From contig OZ059900.1 of NCBI GenBank assembly GCA_964057225.1, positions 2,056,501 to 2,120,500 of the forward strand: a stretch of DNA of 64,000 nt, in the 5' to 3' direction. This document shows positions 23,268-38,000 of this stretch, one piece after another. The DNA comes from Auanema rhodensis. Its lineage: Eukaryota > Nematoda > Chromadorea > Rhabditida > Rhabditidae. Position numbers and translations under genes: made by a program. Below the pieces are notes generated by a model. The model had not been told where the DNA came from. It was given only the letters and a program-made list of their open reading frames with translations, and ran no database searches. Numbering within the stretch: position 1 is the stretch's first letter; each line of letters opens with the position of its first letter.

Positions 23268-25002
23268 TCGAACACACAATACACGAAATGAGTTTATTTT
23301 GACGAGTTTGCACTGATATTTATTCATTTTGATCAAAAAAGGTCGAAAATAGAAAGAATTTTTGAAATTTCCGAGTTTTGAGTCTAATTTGGCTAAATCG
23401 CTCATATACATGATCAGAAGCATAGTTTTATTGTCTATGACAACAAAAGTCATCAATTAAACGCTAGTGATGTTTAAATACTGATTTTCGCTCAAATAGC
23501 ATTACTACACTAAGTATGGTCGTTTTTATGCCTTTAACACCATATACTCACCGATTTTTGGTACAAAATCTGTAATACTCGTAAATTTTGATCATATTCG
23601 TTAAGATTTGAAAATCAAACACACAATAAACAAAATCAGTCTATTTTTATGAGCTTGCACTGATATATATTCATTTTGATCAAAAAAGGTCGAAAATAGA
23701 AAGAATTTTTGAAATTTACGAGTTTTGAGTCTAATTTGGCTAAATCGCTCATATATATGATCAAAAGCATAGTTTTACTGTCTATGATAACAAAAGTCTT
23801 CAAATATACACTAATAATGTGTAAATCACTGAATTTCACTCAAATGCATTACTACACTAAGTATGGTCGTTTTTATGCCTTTAACACCATATACTCACCG
23901 ATTTTTGGTACAAAATCTGTAATACTTGTAAATTTTGATCATATTCGTTAAGATTCGAGAATCAAACACACAATACACGAAATAAGTTTATTTTTACGAG
24001 TTTGCACTGATATTTATTCATTTTGATCAAAAAAGGTCGAAAATAGAAAGAATTTTTGAAATTTCCGAGTTTTGAGTCTAATTTGGCTAAATCGCTCATA
24101 TACATGATCAGAAGCATAGTTTTATTGTCTATGACAACAAAAGTCATCAATTAAACGCTAGTGATGTTTAAATACTGATTTTCGCTCAAATAGCATTACT
24201 ACACTAAGTATGGTCGTTTTTATGCCTTTAACACCATATACTCACCGATTTTTGGTACAAAATCTGTAATACTCGTAAATTTTGATCATATTCGTTAAGA
24301 TTTGAGAATCAAACACACAATAAACAAAATCAGTCTATTTTTATGAGCTTGCACTGATATATATTCATTTTGATCAAAAAAGGTCGAAAATAGAAAGAAT
24401 TTTTGAATTTTCCGAGTTTTGAGTCCAATTGGGCTAAATCGCTCATATATATGATCAAAAGCATAGTTTTATTGTCTATGACAACAAAAGTCATCAATTA
24501 AACGCTAGTGATGTTTAAATACTGAATTTCGCTCAAATAGCATTACTACACTAAGTATGGTCGTTTTTATGCCTTTAACACCATATACTCACCGATTTTT
24601 GGTACAAAATCTGTGATACTCGTAAATTTTGATCATATTCGGTGAGATTCGAGGATCGAACACACAATACACGAAATGAGTTTATTTTGACGAGTTTGCA
24701 CTGATATTTATTCATTTTGATCAAAAAAGGTCGAAAATAGAAAGAATTTTTGAAATTTCCGAGTTTTGAGTCTAATTTGGCTAAATCGCTCATATACATG
24801 ATCAGAAGCATAGTTTTATTGTCTATGACAACAAAAGTCATCAATTAAACGCTAGTGATGTTTAAATACTGATTTTCGCTCAAATAGCATTACTACACTA
24901 AGTATGGTCGTTTTTATGCCTTTAACACCATATACTCACCGATTTTTGGTACAAAATCTGTGATACTCGTAAATTTTGATCATATTCGGTGAGATTCGAG
25001 AA
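23268..25002. repeat. Tetramer (1388 bp) plus first monomer of a second copy
   Basis: Monomers start at 23268 (G), 23615 (K, long linker), 23962 (A), 24309 (K, short linker) and 24656 (G). The two G monomers share GAAATGAG and TTTTGACGAG at an offset of 1388 bp, after which the series changes. The order is the same as at 4503-7279, so the module recurs nearly 19 kb away. Confidence 0.87.
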
Positions 25003-28000
25003 TCAAACACACAATACACGAAATAAGTTTATTTTTACGAGTTTGCACTGATATTTATTCATTTTGATCAAAAAAGGTCGAAAATAGAAAGAATTTTTGA
25101 AATTTCCGAGTTTTGAGTCTAATTTGGCTAAATCGCTCATATATATGATCAAAAGCATAGTTTTATTGTCTATGACAACAAAAGTCATCAATTAAACGCT
25201 AGTGATGTTTAAATACTGAATTTCGCTCAAATAGCATTACTACACTAAGTATGGTCGTTTTTATGCCTTTAACACCATATACTCACCGATTTTTGGTACA
25301 AAATCTGTAATACTCGTAAATTTTGATCATATTCGTTAAGATTTGAGAATCAAACATACAATACACAAAATCAGTCTATTTTTATGAGCTTGCACTGATA
25401 TATATTCATTTTGATCAAAAAAGGTCGAAAATAGAAAGAATTTTTGAAATTTACGAGTTTTGAATCTAATTTGGCTAAATCGCTCATATATATGATCAAA
25501 AGCATAGTTTTACTGTCTATGATAACAAAAGTCTTCAAATATACACTAATAATGATTAAATCACTGAATTTCACTCAAATAGCATTACTACACTAAGTAT
25601 GGTCGTTTTCATGCCTTTAACACCATATACTCACCGATTTTTGGTACAAAATCTGTGATACTCGTAAATTTTGATCATATTCGGTGAGATTCGAGAATCA
25701 AACACACAATACACGAAATAAGTTTATTTTTACGAGTTTGCACTGATATTTATTCATTTTGATCAAAAAAGGTCGAAAATAGAAAGAATTTTTGAAATTT
25801 CCGAGTTTTGAGTCTAATTTGGCTAAATCGCTCATATATATGATCAAAAGCATAGTTTTATTGTCTATGACAACAAAAGTCATCAATTAAACGCTAGTGA
25901 TGTTTAAATACTGAATTTCGCTCAAATAGCATTACTACACTAAGTATGGTCGTTTTTATGCCTTTAACACCATATACTCACCGATTTTTGCTACAAAATC
26001 TGTGATACTCGTAAATTTTGATCATATTCGGTGAGATTCGAGGATCGAACACACAATACACGAAATAAGTTTATTTTGACGAGTTTGCACTGATATTTAT
26101 TCATTTTGATCAAAAAAGGTCGAAAATAGAAAGAATTTTTGAAATTTCCGAGTTTTGAGTCTAATTTGGCTAAATCGCTCATATACATGATCAGAAGCAT
26201 AGTTTTATTGTCTATGACAACAAAAGTCATCAATTAAACGCTAGTGATGTTTAAATACTGATTTTCGCTCAAATAGCATTACTACACTAAGTATGGTCGT
26301 TTTTATGCCTTTAACACCATATACTCACCGATTTTTGGTACAAAATCTGTAATACTCGTAAATTTTGATCATATTCGTTAAAATTTGAAAATCAAACACA
26401 CAATAAACAAAATCAGTCTATTTTTATGAGCTTGCACTGATATATATTCATTTTGATCAAAAAAGGTCGAAAATAGAAAGAATTTTTGAAATTTACGAGT
26501 TTTGAGTCTAATTTGGCTAAATCGCTCATATATATGATCAAAAGCATAGTTTTACTGTCTATGATAACAAAAGTCTTCAAATATACACTAATAATGTGTA
26601 AATCACTGAATTTCACTCAAATGCATTACTACACTAAGTATGGTCGTTTTTATGCCTTTAACACCATATACTCACCGATTTTTGGTACAAAATCTGTAAT
26701 ACTTGTAAATTTTGATCATATTCGTTAAGATTCGAGAATCAAACACACAATACACGAAATAAGTTTATTTTCACGAGTTTGCACTGATATTTATTCATTT
26801 TGATCAAAAAAGGTCGAAAATAGAAAGAATTTTTGAAATTTCCGAGTTTTGAGTCTAATTTGGCTAAATCGCTCATATACATGATCAGAAGCATAGTTTT
26901 ATTGTCTATGACAACAAAAGTCATCAATTAAACGCTAGTGATGTTTAAATACTGATTTTCGCTCAAATAGCATTACTACACTAAGTATGGTCGTTTTTAT
27001 GCCTTTAACACCATATACTCACCGATTTTTGGTACAAAATCTGTAATACTCGTAAATTTTGATCATATTCGGTGAGATTCGAGAATCAAACACACAATAC
27101 ACGAAATAAGTTTATTTTTACGAGTTTGCACTGATATTTATTCATTTTGATCAAAAAAGGTCGAAAATAGAAAGAATTTTTGAAATTTCCGAGTTTTGAG
27201 TCTAATTTGGCTAAATCGCTCATATATATGATCAAAAGCATAGTTTTATTGTCTATGACAACAAAAGTCATCAATTAAACGCTAGTGATGTTTAAATACT
27301 GAATTTCGCTCAAATAGCATTACTACACTAAGTATGGTCGTTTTTATGCCTTTAACACCATATACTCACCGATTTTTGGTACAAAATCTGTAATACTCGT
27401 AAATTTTGATCATATTCGTTAAGATTTGAGAATCAAACATACAATACACAAAATCAGTCTATTTTTATGAGCTTGCACTGATATATATTCATTTTGATCA
27501 AAAAAGGTCGAAAATAGAAAGAATTTTTGAAATTTCCGAGTTTTGAGTCTAATTTGGCTAAATCGCTCATATATATGATCAAAAGCATAGTTTTACTGTC
27601 TATGATAACAAAAGTCTTCAAATATACACTAATGATGTGTAAATCACTGAATTTCACTCAAATGCATTACTACACTAAGTATGGTCGTTTTTATGCCTTT
27701 AACACCATATACTCACCGATTTTTGGTACAAAATCTGTAATACTTGTAAATTTTGATCATATTCGTTAAGATTCGAGAATCAAACACACAATACACGAAA
27801 TAAGTTTATTTTTACGAGTTTGCACTGATATTTATTCATTTTGATCAAAAAAGGTCGAAAATAGAAAGAATTTTTGAAATTTCCGAGTTTTGAGTCTAAT
27901 TTGGCTAAATCGCTCATATACATGATCAGAAGCATAGTTTTATTGTCTATGACAACAAAAGTCATCAATTAAACGCTAGTGATGTTTAAATACTGATTTT

Positions 28001-31000
28001 CGCTCAAATAGCATTACTACACTAAGTATGGTCGTTTTTATGCCTTTAACACCATATACTCACCGATTTTTGGTACAAAATCTGTAATACTCGTAAATTT
28101 TGATCATATTCGTTAAGATTTGAGAATCAAACACACAATAAACAAAATCAGTCTATTTTTATGAGCTTGCACTGATATATATTCATTTTGATCAAAAAAG
28201 GTCGAAAATAGAAAGAATTTTTGAATTTTCCGAGTTTTGAGTCCAATTGGGCTAAATCGCTCATATATATGATCAAAAGCATAGTTTCATTGTCTATAAC
28301 AACAAAAGTCATCAATTAAACGCTAGTGATGTTTAAATACTGAATTTCACTCAAATAGCATTACTACACTAAGTATGGTCGTTTTTATGCCTTTAACACC
28401 ATATACTCACCGATTTTTGGTACAAAATCTGTGATACTCGTAAATTTTGATCATATTCGGTGAGATTCGAGAATCAAACACACAATACACGAAATAAGTT
28501 TATTTTTACGAGTTTGCACTGATATTTATTCATTTTGATCAAAAAAGGTCGAAAATAGAAAGAATTTTTGAAATTTCCGAGTTTTGAGTCTAATTTGGCT
28601 AAATCGCTCATATATATGATCAAAAGCATAGTTTTATTGTCTATGACAACAAAAGTCATCAATTAAACGCTAGTGATGTTTAAATACTGAATTTCGCTCA
28701 AATAGCATTACTACACTAAGTATGGTCGTTTTTATGCCTTTAACACCATATACTCACCGATTTTTGGTACAAAATCTGTAATACTCGTAAATTTTGATCA
28801 TATTCGTTAAGATTTGAGAATCAAACATACAATACACAAAATCAGTCTATTTTTATGAGCTTGCACTGATATATATTCATTTTGATCAAAAAAGGTCGAA
28901 AATAGAAAGAATTTTTGAAATTTACGAGTTTTGAATCTAATTTGGCTAAATCGCTCATATATATGATCAAAAGCATAGTTTTACTGTCTATGATAACAAA
29001 AGTCTTCAAATATACACTAATAATGATTAAATCACTGAATTTCACTCAAATCGCATTACTACACTAAGTATGGTCGTTTTCATGCCTTTAACACCATATA
29101 CTCACCGATTTTTGGTACAAAATCTGTGATACTCGTAAATTTTGATCATATTCGGTGAGATTCGAGAATCAAACACACAATACACGAAATAAGTTTATTT
29201 TTACGAGTTTGCACTGATATTTATTCATTTTGATCAAAAAAGGTCGAAAATAGAAAGAATTTTTGAAATTTCCGAGTTTTGAGTCTAATTTGGCTAAATC
29301 GCTCATATATATGATCAAAAGCATAGTTTTATTGTCTATGACAACAAAAGTCATCAATTAAACGCTAGTGATGTTTAAATACTGAATTTCGCTCAAATAG
29401 CATTACTACACTAAGTATGGTTGTTTTTATGCCTTTAACACCATATACTCACCGATTTTTGCTACAAAATCTGTGATACTCGTAAATTTTGATCATATTC
29501 GGTGAGATTCGAGGATCGAACACACAATACACGAAATAAGTTTATTTTGACGAGTTTGCACTGATATTTATTCATTTTGATCAAAAAAGGTCGAAAATAG
29601 AAAGAATTTTTGAAATTTCCGAGTTTTGAGTCTAATTTGGCTAAATCGCTCATATACATGATCAGAAGCATAGTTTTATTGTCTATGACAACAAAAGTCA
29701 TCAATTAAACGCTAGTGATGTTTAAATACTGATTTTCGCTCAAATAGCATTACTACACTAAGTATGGTCGTTTTTATGCCTTTAACACCATATACTCACC
29801 GATTTTTGGTACAAAATCTGTAATACTCGTAAATTTTGATCATATTCGTTAAAATTTGAAAATCAAACACACAATAAACAAAATCAGTCTATTTTTATGA
29901 GCTTGCACTGATATATATTCATTTTGATCAAAAAAGGTCGAAAATAGAAAGAATTTTTGAAATTTACGAGTTTTGAGTCTAATTTGGCTAAATCGCTCAT
30001 ATATATGATCAAAAGCATAGTTTTACTGTCTATGATAACAAAAGTCTTCAAATATACACTAATAATGTGTAAATCACTGAATTTCACTCAAATGCATTAC
30101 TACACTAAGTATGGTCGTTTTTATGCCTTTAACACCATATACTCACCGATTTTTGGTACAAAATCTGTAATACTTGTAAATTTTGATCATATTCGTTAAG
30201 ATTCGAGAATCAAACACACAATACACGAAATAAGTTTATTTTCACGAGTTTGCACTGATATTTATTCATTTTGATCAAAAAAGGTCGAAAATAGAAAGAA
30301 TTTTTGAAATTTCCGAGTTTTGAGTCTAATTTGGCTAAATCGCTCATATACATGATCAGAAGCATAGTTTTATTGTCTATGACAACAAAAGTCATCAATT
30401 AAACGCTAGTGATGTTTAAATACTGATTTTCGCTCAAATAGCATTACTACACTAAGTATGGTCGTTTTTATGCCTTTAACACCATATACTCACCGATTTT
30501 TGGTACAAAATCTGTAATACTCGTAAATTTTGATCATATTCGGTGAGATTCGAGAATCAAACACACAATACACGAAATAAGTTTATTTTTACGAGTTTGC
30601 ACTGATATTTATTCATTTTGATCAAAAAAGGTCGAAAATAGAAAGAATTTTTGAAATTTCCGAGTTTTGAGTCTAATTTGGCTAAATCGCTCATATATAT
30701 GATCAAAAGCATAGTTTTATTGTCTATGACAACAAAAGTCATCAATTAAACGCTAGTGATGTTTAAATACTGAATTTCGCTCAAATAGCATTACTACACT
30801 AAGTATGGTCGTTTTTATGCCTTTAACACCATATACTCACCGATTTTTGGTACAAAATCTGTAATACTCGTAAATTTTGATCATATTCGTTAAGATTTGA
30901 GAATCAAACATACAATACACAAAATCAGTCTATTTTTATGAGCTTGCACTGATATATATTCATTTTGATCAAAAAAGGTCGAAAATAGAAAGAATTTTTG

Positions 31001-31597
31001 AAATTTACGAGTTTTGAGTCTAATTTGGCTAAATCGCTCATATATATGATCAAAAGCATAGTTTTACTGTCTATGATAACAAAAGTCTTCAAATATACAC
31101 TAATAATGTGTAAATCACTGAATTTCACTCAAATGCATTACTACACTAAGTATGGTCGTTTTTATGCCTTTAACACCATATACTCACCGATTTTTGGTAC
31201 AAAATCTGTAATACTTGTAAATTTTGATCATATTCGTTAAGATTCGAGAATCAAACACACAATACACGAAATAAGTTTATTTTTACGAGTTTGCACTGAT
31301 ATTTATTCATTTTGATCAAAAAAGGTCGAAAATAGAAAGAATTTTTGAAATTTCCGAGTTTTGAGTCTAATTTGGCTAAATCGCTCATATACATGATCAG
31401 AAGCATAGTTTTATTGTCTATGACAACAAAAGTCATCAATTAAACGCTAGTGATGTTTAAATACTGATTTTCGCTCAAATAGCATTACTACACTAAGTAT
31501 GGTCGTTTTTATGCCTTTAACACCATATACTCACCGATTTTTGGTACAAAATCTGTAATACTCGTAAATTTTGATCATATTCGGTGAGATTCGAGAA
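25003..31597. repeat. Ten-monomer (3471 bp) tandem duplication
   Basis: Matching monomers are 25003/28474, 25350/28821, 25698/29169, 26045/29516, 26392/29863, 26739/30210, 27086/30557, 27433/30904 and 27780/31251, all 3471 or 3470 bp apart. Private marks found in both copies prove the pairing: TTTTTGCTACAAAA (25985 and 29456) and TTATTTTCACGAG (26765 and 30236). The match ends within the monomers at 27780 and 31251, whose tails lead into different successors. Copy-specific changes include GTATGGTTG (29415), CAAATCGCATT (29048) and GTTTCATTG (28284, in the unmatched monomer). Confidence 0.92.
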
Positions 31598-32292
31598 TCA
31601 AACACACAATACACGAAATAAGTTTATTTTTACGAGTTTGCACTGATATTTATTCATTTTGATCAAAAAAGGTCGAAAATAGAAAGAATTTTTGAAATTT
31701 CCGAGTTTTGAGTCTAATTTGGCTAAATCGCTCATATATATGATCAAAAGCATAGTTTTATTGTCTATGACAACAAAAGTCATCAATTAAACGCTAGTGA
31801 TGTTTAAATACTGAATTTCGCTCAAATAGCATTACTACACTAAGTATGGTCGTTTTTATGCCTTTAACACCATATACTCACCGATTTTTGGTACAAAATC
31901 TGTAATACTCGTAAATTTTGATCATATTCGTTAAGATTTGAGAATCAAACATACAATACACAAAATCAGTCTATTTTTATGAGCTTGCACTGATATATAT
32001 TCATTTTGATCAAAAAAGGTCGAAAATAGAAAGAATTTTTGAAATTTACGAGTTTTGAATCTAATTTGGCTAAATCGCTCATATATATGATCAAAAGCAT
32101 AGTTTTACTGTCTATGATAACAAAAGTCTTCAAATATACACTAATAATGATTAAATCACTGAATTTCACTCAAATAGCATTACTACACTAAGTATGGTCG
32201 TTTTTATGCCTTTAACACCATATACTCACTGATTTTTGGTACAAAATCTGTGATACTCGTAAATTTTGATCATATTCGGTGAGATTCGAGAA
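30210..32292. repeat. Trimeric repeat, two copies (1041/1042 bp)
   Basis: Copies are 30210-31250 and 31251-32292, each in the order A, A, T. This overlaps the second half of the ten-monomer duplication, showing that local trimers and long duplications are superimposed. The T monomer at 30904 carries the lost-A variant CAAATGCATT, whereas that at 31945 keeps the A. Confidence 0.85.
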
Positions 32293-35070
32293 TCAAACAT
32301 ACAATACACAAAATCAGTCTATTTTTATGAGCTTGCACTGATATATATTCATTTTGATCAAAAAAGGTCGAAAATAGAAAGAATTTTTGAAATTTACGAG
32401 TTTTGAATCTAATTTGGCTAAATCGCTCATATATATGATCAAAAGCATAGTTTTACTGTCTATGATAACAAAAGTCTTCAAATATACACTAATAATGATT
32501 AAATCACTGAATTTCACTCAAATAGCATTACTACACTAAGTATGGTCGTTTTCATGCCTTTAACACCATATACTCATCGATTTTTGGTACAAAATCTGTG
32601 ATACTCGTAAATTTTGATCATATTCGGTGAGATTCGAGAATCAAACACACAATACACGAAATAAGTTTATTTTTACGAGTTTGCACTGATATTTATTCAT
32701 TTTGATCAAAAAAGGTCGAAAATAGAAAGAATTTTTGAAATTTCCGAGTTTTGAGTCTAATTTGGCTAAATCGCTCATATATATGATCAAAAGCATAGTT
32801 TTATTGTCTATGACAACAAAAATCATCAATTAAACGCTAGTGATGTTCAAATACTGAATTTCGCTCAAATAGCATTACTACACTAAGTATGGTCGTTTTT
32901 ATGCCTTTAACACCATATACTCACCGATTTTTGGTACAAAATCTGTGATACTCGTAAATTTTGATCATATTCGGTGAGATTCGAGGATCGAACACACAAT
33001 ACACGAAATAAGTTTATTTTGACGAGTTTGCACTGATATTTATTCATTTTGATCAAAAAAGGTCGAAAATAGAAAGAATTTTTGAAATTTCCGAGTTTTG
33101 AGTCTAATTTGGCTAAATCGCTCATATACATGATCAGAAGCATAGTTTTATTGTCTATGACAACAAAAGTCATCAATTAAACGCTAGTGATGTTTAAATA
33201 CTGATTTTCGCTCAAATAGCATTACTACACTAAGTATGGTCGTTTTTATGCCTTTAACACCATATACTCACCGATTTTTGGTACAAAATCTGTAATACTC
33301 GTAAATTTTGATCATATTCGTTAAAATTTGAAAATCAAACACACAATAAACAAAATCAGTCTATTTTTATGAGCTTGCACTGATATATATTCATTTTGAT
33401 CAAAAAAGGTCGAAAATAGAAAGAATTTTTGAAATTTACGAGTTTTGAGTCTAATTTGGCTAAATCGCTCATATATATGATCAAAAGCATAGTTTTACTG
33501 TCTATGATAACAAAAGTCTTCAAATATACACTAATAATGTGTAAATCACTGAATTTCACTCAAATGCATTACTACACTAAGTATGGTCGTTTTTATGCCT
33601 TTAACACCATATACTCACCGATTTTTGGTACAAAATCTGTAATACTTGTAAATTTTGATCATATTCGTTAAGATTCGAGAATCAAACACACAATACACGA
33701 AATAAGTTTATTTTTACGAGTTTGCACTGATATTTATTCATTTTGATCAAAAAAGGTCGAAAATAGAAAGAATTTTTGAAATTTCCGAGTTTTGAGTCTA
33801 ATTTGGCTAAATCGCTCATATACATGATCAGAAGCATAGTTTTATTGTCTATGACAACAAAAGTCATCAATTAAACGCTAGTGATGTTTAAATACTGATT
33901 TTCGCTCAAATAGCATTACTACACTAAGTATGGTCGTTTTTATGCCTTTAACACCATATACTCACCGATTTTTGGTACAAAATCTGTAATACTCGTAAAT
34001 TTTGATCATATTCGGTGAGATTCGAGAATCAAACACACAATACACGAAATAAGTTTATTTTTACGAGTTTGCACTGATATTTATTCATTTTGATCAAAAA
34101 AGGTCGAAAATAGAAAGAATTTTTGAAATTTCCGAGTTTTGAGTCTAATTTGGCTAAATCGCTCATATATATGATCAAAAGCATAGTTTTATCGTCTATG
34201 ACAACAAAAGTCATCGATTAAACGCTAGTGATGTTTAAATACTGAATTTCGCTCAAATAGCATTACTACACTAAGTATGGTCGTTTTTATGCCTTTAACA
34301 CCATATACTCACCGATTTTTGGTACAAAATCTGTAATACTCGTAAATTTTGATCATATTCGTTAAGATTTGAGAATCAAACATACAATACACAAAATCAG
34401 TCTATTTTTATGAGCTTGCACTGATATATATTCATTTTGATCAAAAAAGGTCGAAAATAGAAAGAATTTTTGAAATTTACGAGTTTTGAATCTAATTTGG
34501 CTAAATCGCTCATATATATGATCAAAAGCATAGTTTTACTGTCTATGATAACAAAAGTCTTCAAATATACACTAATAATGATTAAATCACTGAATTTCAC
34601 TCAAATAGCATTACTACACTAAGTATGGTCGTTTTTATGCCTTTAACACCATATACTCACCGATTTTTGGTACAAAATCTGTGATACTCGTAAATTTTGA
34701 TCATATTCGGTGAGATTCGAGGATCGAACACACAATACACGAAATAAGTTTATTTTGACGAGTTTGCACTGATATTTATTCATTTTGATCAAAAAAGGTC
34801 GAAAATAGAAAGAATTTTTGAAATTTCCGAGTTTTGAGTCTAATTTGGCTAAATCGCTCATATACATGATCAGAAGCATAGTTTTATTGTCTATGACAAC
34901 AAAAGTCATCAATTAAACGCTAGTGATGTTTAAATACTGATTTTCGCTCAAATAGCATTACTACACTAAGTATGGTCGTTTTTATGCCTTTAACACCATA
35001 TACTCACCGATTTTTGGTACAAAATCTGTAATACTCGTAAATTTTGATCATATTCGTTAAGATTTGAAAA
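32293..35070. repeat. Eight mixed satellite monomers
   Basis: Monomers start at 32293 (T), 32641 (A), 32988 (G), 33335 (K), 33682 (A), 34029 (A), 34376 (T) and 34724 (G). The G-K-A-A-T run at 32988-34723 repeats the order at 26045-27779 and 29516-31250. Two T monomers are adjacent at 31945 and 32293. Rare changes here are CTCACTGATT (32227), CTCATCGATT (32574), AAAATCATC (32818) and ATCGTCTATG (34191). Confidence 0.85.
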
Positions 35071-38000
35071 TCAAACACACAATAAACAAAATCAGTCTAT
35101 TTTTATGAGCTTGCACTGATATATATTCATTTTGATCAAAAAAGGTCGAAAATAGAAAGAATTTTTGAAGTTTACGAGTTTTGAGTCTAATTTGGCTAAA
35201 TCGCTCATATATATGATCAAAAGCATAGTTTTACTGTCTATGATAACAAAAGTCTTCAAATATACACTAATAATGTGTAAATCACTGAATTTCACTCAAA
35301 TGCATTACTACACTAAGTATGGTCGTTTTTATGCCTTTAACACCATATACTCACCGATTTTTGGTACAAAATCTGTAATACTTGTAAATTTTGATCATAT
35401 TCGTTAAGATTCGAGAATCAAACACACAATACAGGAAATAAGTTTATTTTTACGAGTTTGCACTGATATTTATTCATTTTGATCAAAAAAGGTCGAAAAT
35501 AGAAAGAATTTTTGAAATTTCCGAGTTTTGAGTCTAATTTGGCTAAATCGCTCATATACATGATCAGAAGCATAGTTTTATTGTCTATGACAACAAAAGT
35601 CATCAATTAAACGCTAGTGATGTTTAAATACTGATTTTCGCTCAAATAGCATTACTACACTAAGTATGGTCGTTTTTATGCCTTTAACACCATATACTCA
35701 CCGATTTTTGGTACAAAATCTGTAATACTCGTAAATTTTGATCATATTCGTTAAGATTTGAGAATCAAACACACAATAAACAAAATCAGTCTATTTTTAT
35801 GAGCTTGCACTGATATATATTCATTTTGATCAAAAAAGGTCGAAAATAGAAAGAATTTTTGAATTTTCCGAGTTTTGAGTCCAATTGGGCTAAATCGCTC
35901 ATATATATGATCAAAAGCATAGTTTTATTGTCTATAACAACAAAAGTCATCAATTAAACGCTAGTGATGTTTAAATACTGAATTTCACTCAAATAGCATT
36001 ACTACACTAAGTATGGTCGTTTTTATGCCTTTAACACCATATACTCACCGATTTTTGGTACAAAATCTGTGATACTCGTAAATTTTGATCATATTCGGTG
36101 AGATTCGAGAATCAAACACACAATACACGAAATAAGTTTATTTTTACGAGTTTGCACTGATATTTATTCATTTTGATCAAAAAAGGTCGAAAATAGAAAG
36201 AATTTTTGAAATTTCCGAGTTTTGAGTCTAATTTGGCTAAATCGCTCATATATATGATCAAAAGCATAGTTTTATTGTCTATGACAACAAAAGTCATCAA
36301 TTAAACGCTAGTGATGTTTAAATACTGAATTTCGCTCAAATAGCATTACTACACTAAGTATGGTCGTTTTTATGCCTTTAACACCATATACTCACCGATT
36401 TTTGGTACAAAATCTGTAATACTCGTAAATTTTGATCATATTCGTTAAGATTTGAGAATCAAACATACAATACACAAAATCAGTCTATTTTTATGAGCTT
36501 GCACTGATATATATTCATTTTGATCAAAAAAGGTCGAAAATAGAAAGAATTTTTGAAATTTACGAGTTTTGAATCTAATTTGGCTAAATCGCTCATATGT
36601 ATGATCAAAAGCATAGTTTTACTGTCTATGATAACAAAAGTCTTCAAATATACACTAATAATGATTAAATCACTGAATTTCACTCAAATAGCATTACTAC
36701 ACTAAGTATGGTCGTTTTCATGCCTTTAACACCATATACTCACCGATTTTTGGTACACAATCTGTAATACTCGTAAATTTTGATCATATTCGTTAAAATT
36801 TAAAAATCAAACACACAATAAACAAAATCAGTCTATTTTTATGAGCTTGCACTGATATATATTCATTTTGATCAAAAAAGGTCGAAAATAGAAAGAATTT
36901 TTGAAATTTACGAGTTTTGAGTCTAATTTGGCTAAATCGCTCATATATATGATCAAAAGCATAGTTTTACTGTCTATGATAACAAAAGTCTTCAAATATA
37001 CACTAATAATGTGTAAATCACTGAATTTCACTCAAATGCATTACTACACTAAGTATGGTCGTTTTTATGCCTTTAACACCATATACTCACCGATTTTTGG
37101 TACAAAATCTGTGATACTCGTAAATTTTGATCATATTCGGTGAGATTCGAGGATCGAACACACAATACACGAAATAAGTTTATTTTGACGAGTTTGCACT
37201 GATATTTATTCATTTTGATCAAAAAAGGTCGAAAATAGAAAGAATTTTTGAAATTTCCGAGTTTTGAGTCTAATTTGGCTAAATCGCTCATATACATGAT
37301 CAGAAGCATAGTTTTATTGTCTATGACAACAAAAGTCATCAATTAAACGCTAGTGATGTTTAAATACTGATTTTCGCTCAAATAGCATTACTACACTAAG
37401 TATGGTCGTTTTTATGCCTTTAACACCATATACTCACCGATTTTTGGTACACAATCTGTAATACTCGTAAATTTTGATCATATTCGTTAAAATTTGAAAA
37501 TCAAACACACAATAAACAAAATCAGTCTATTTTTATGAGCTTGCACTGATATATATTCATTTTGATCAAAAAAGGTCGAAAATAGAAAGAATTTTTGAAA
37601 TTTACGAGTTTTGAGTCTAATTTGGCTAAATCGCTCATATACATGATCAGAAGCATAGTTTTATTGTCTATGACAACAAAAGTCATCAATTAAACGCTAG
37701 TGATGTTTAAATACTGATTTTCGCTCAAATAGCATTACTACACTAAGTATGGTCGTTTTTATGCCTTTAACACCATATACTCACCGATTTTTGGTACAAA
37801 ATCTGTAATACTCGTAAATTTTGATCATATTCGTTAAGATTTGAAAATCAAACACACAATAAACAAAATCAGTCTATTTTTATGAGCTTGCACTGATATA
37901 TATTCATTTTGATCAAAAAAGGTCGAAAATAGAAAGAATTTTTGAAGTTTACGAGTTTTGAGTCTAATTTGGCTAAATCGCTCATATATATGATCAAAAG

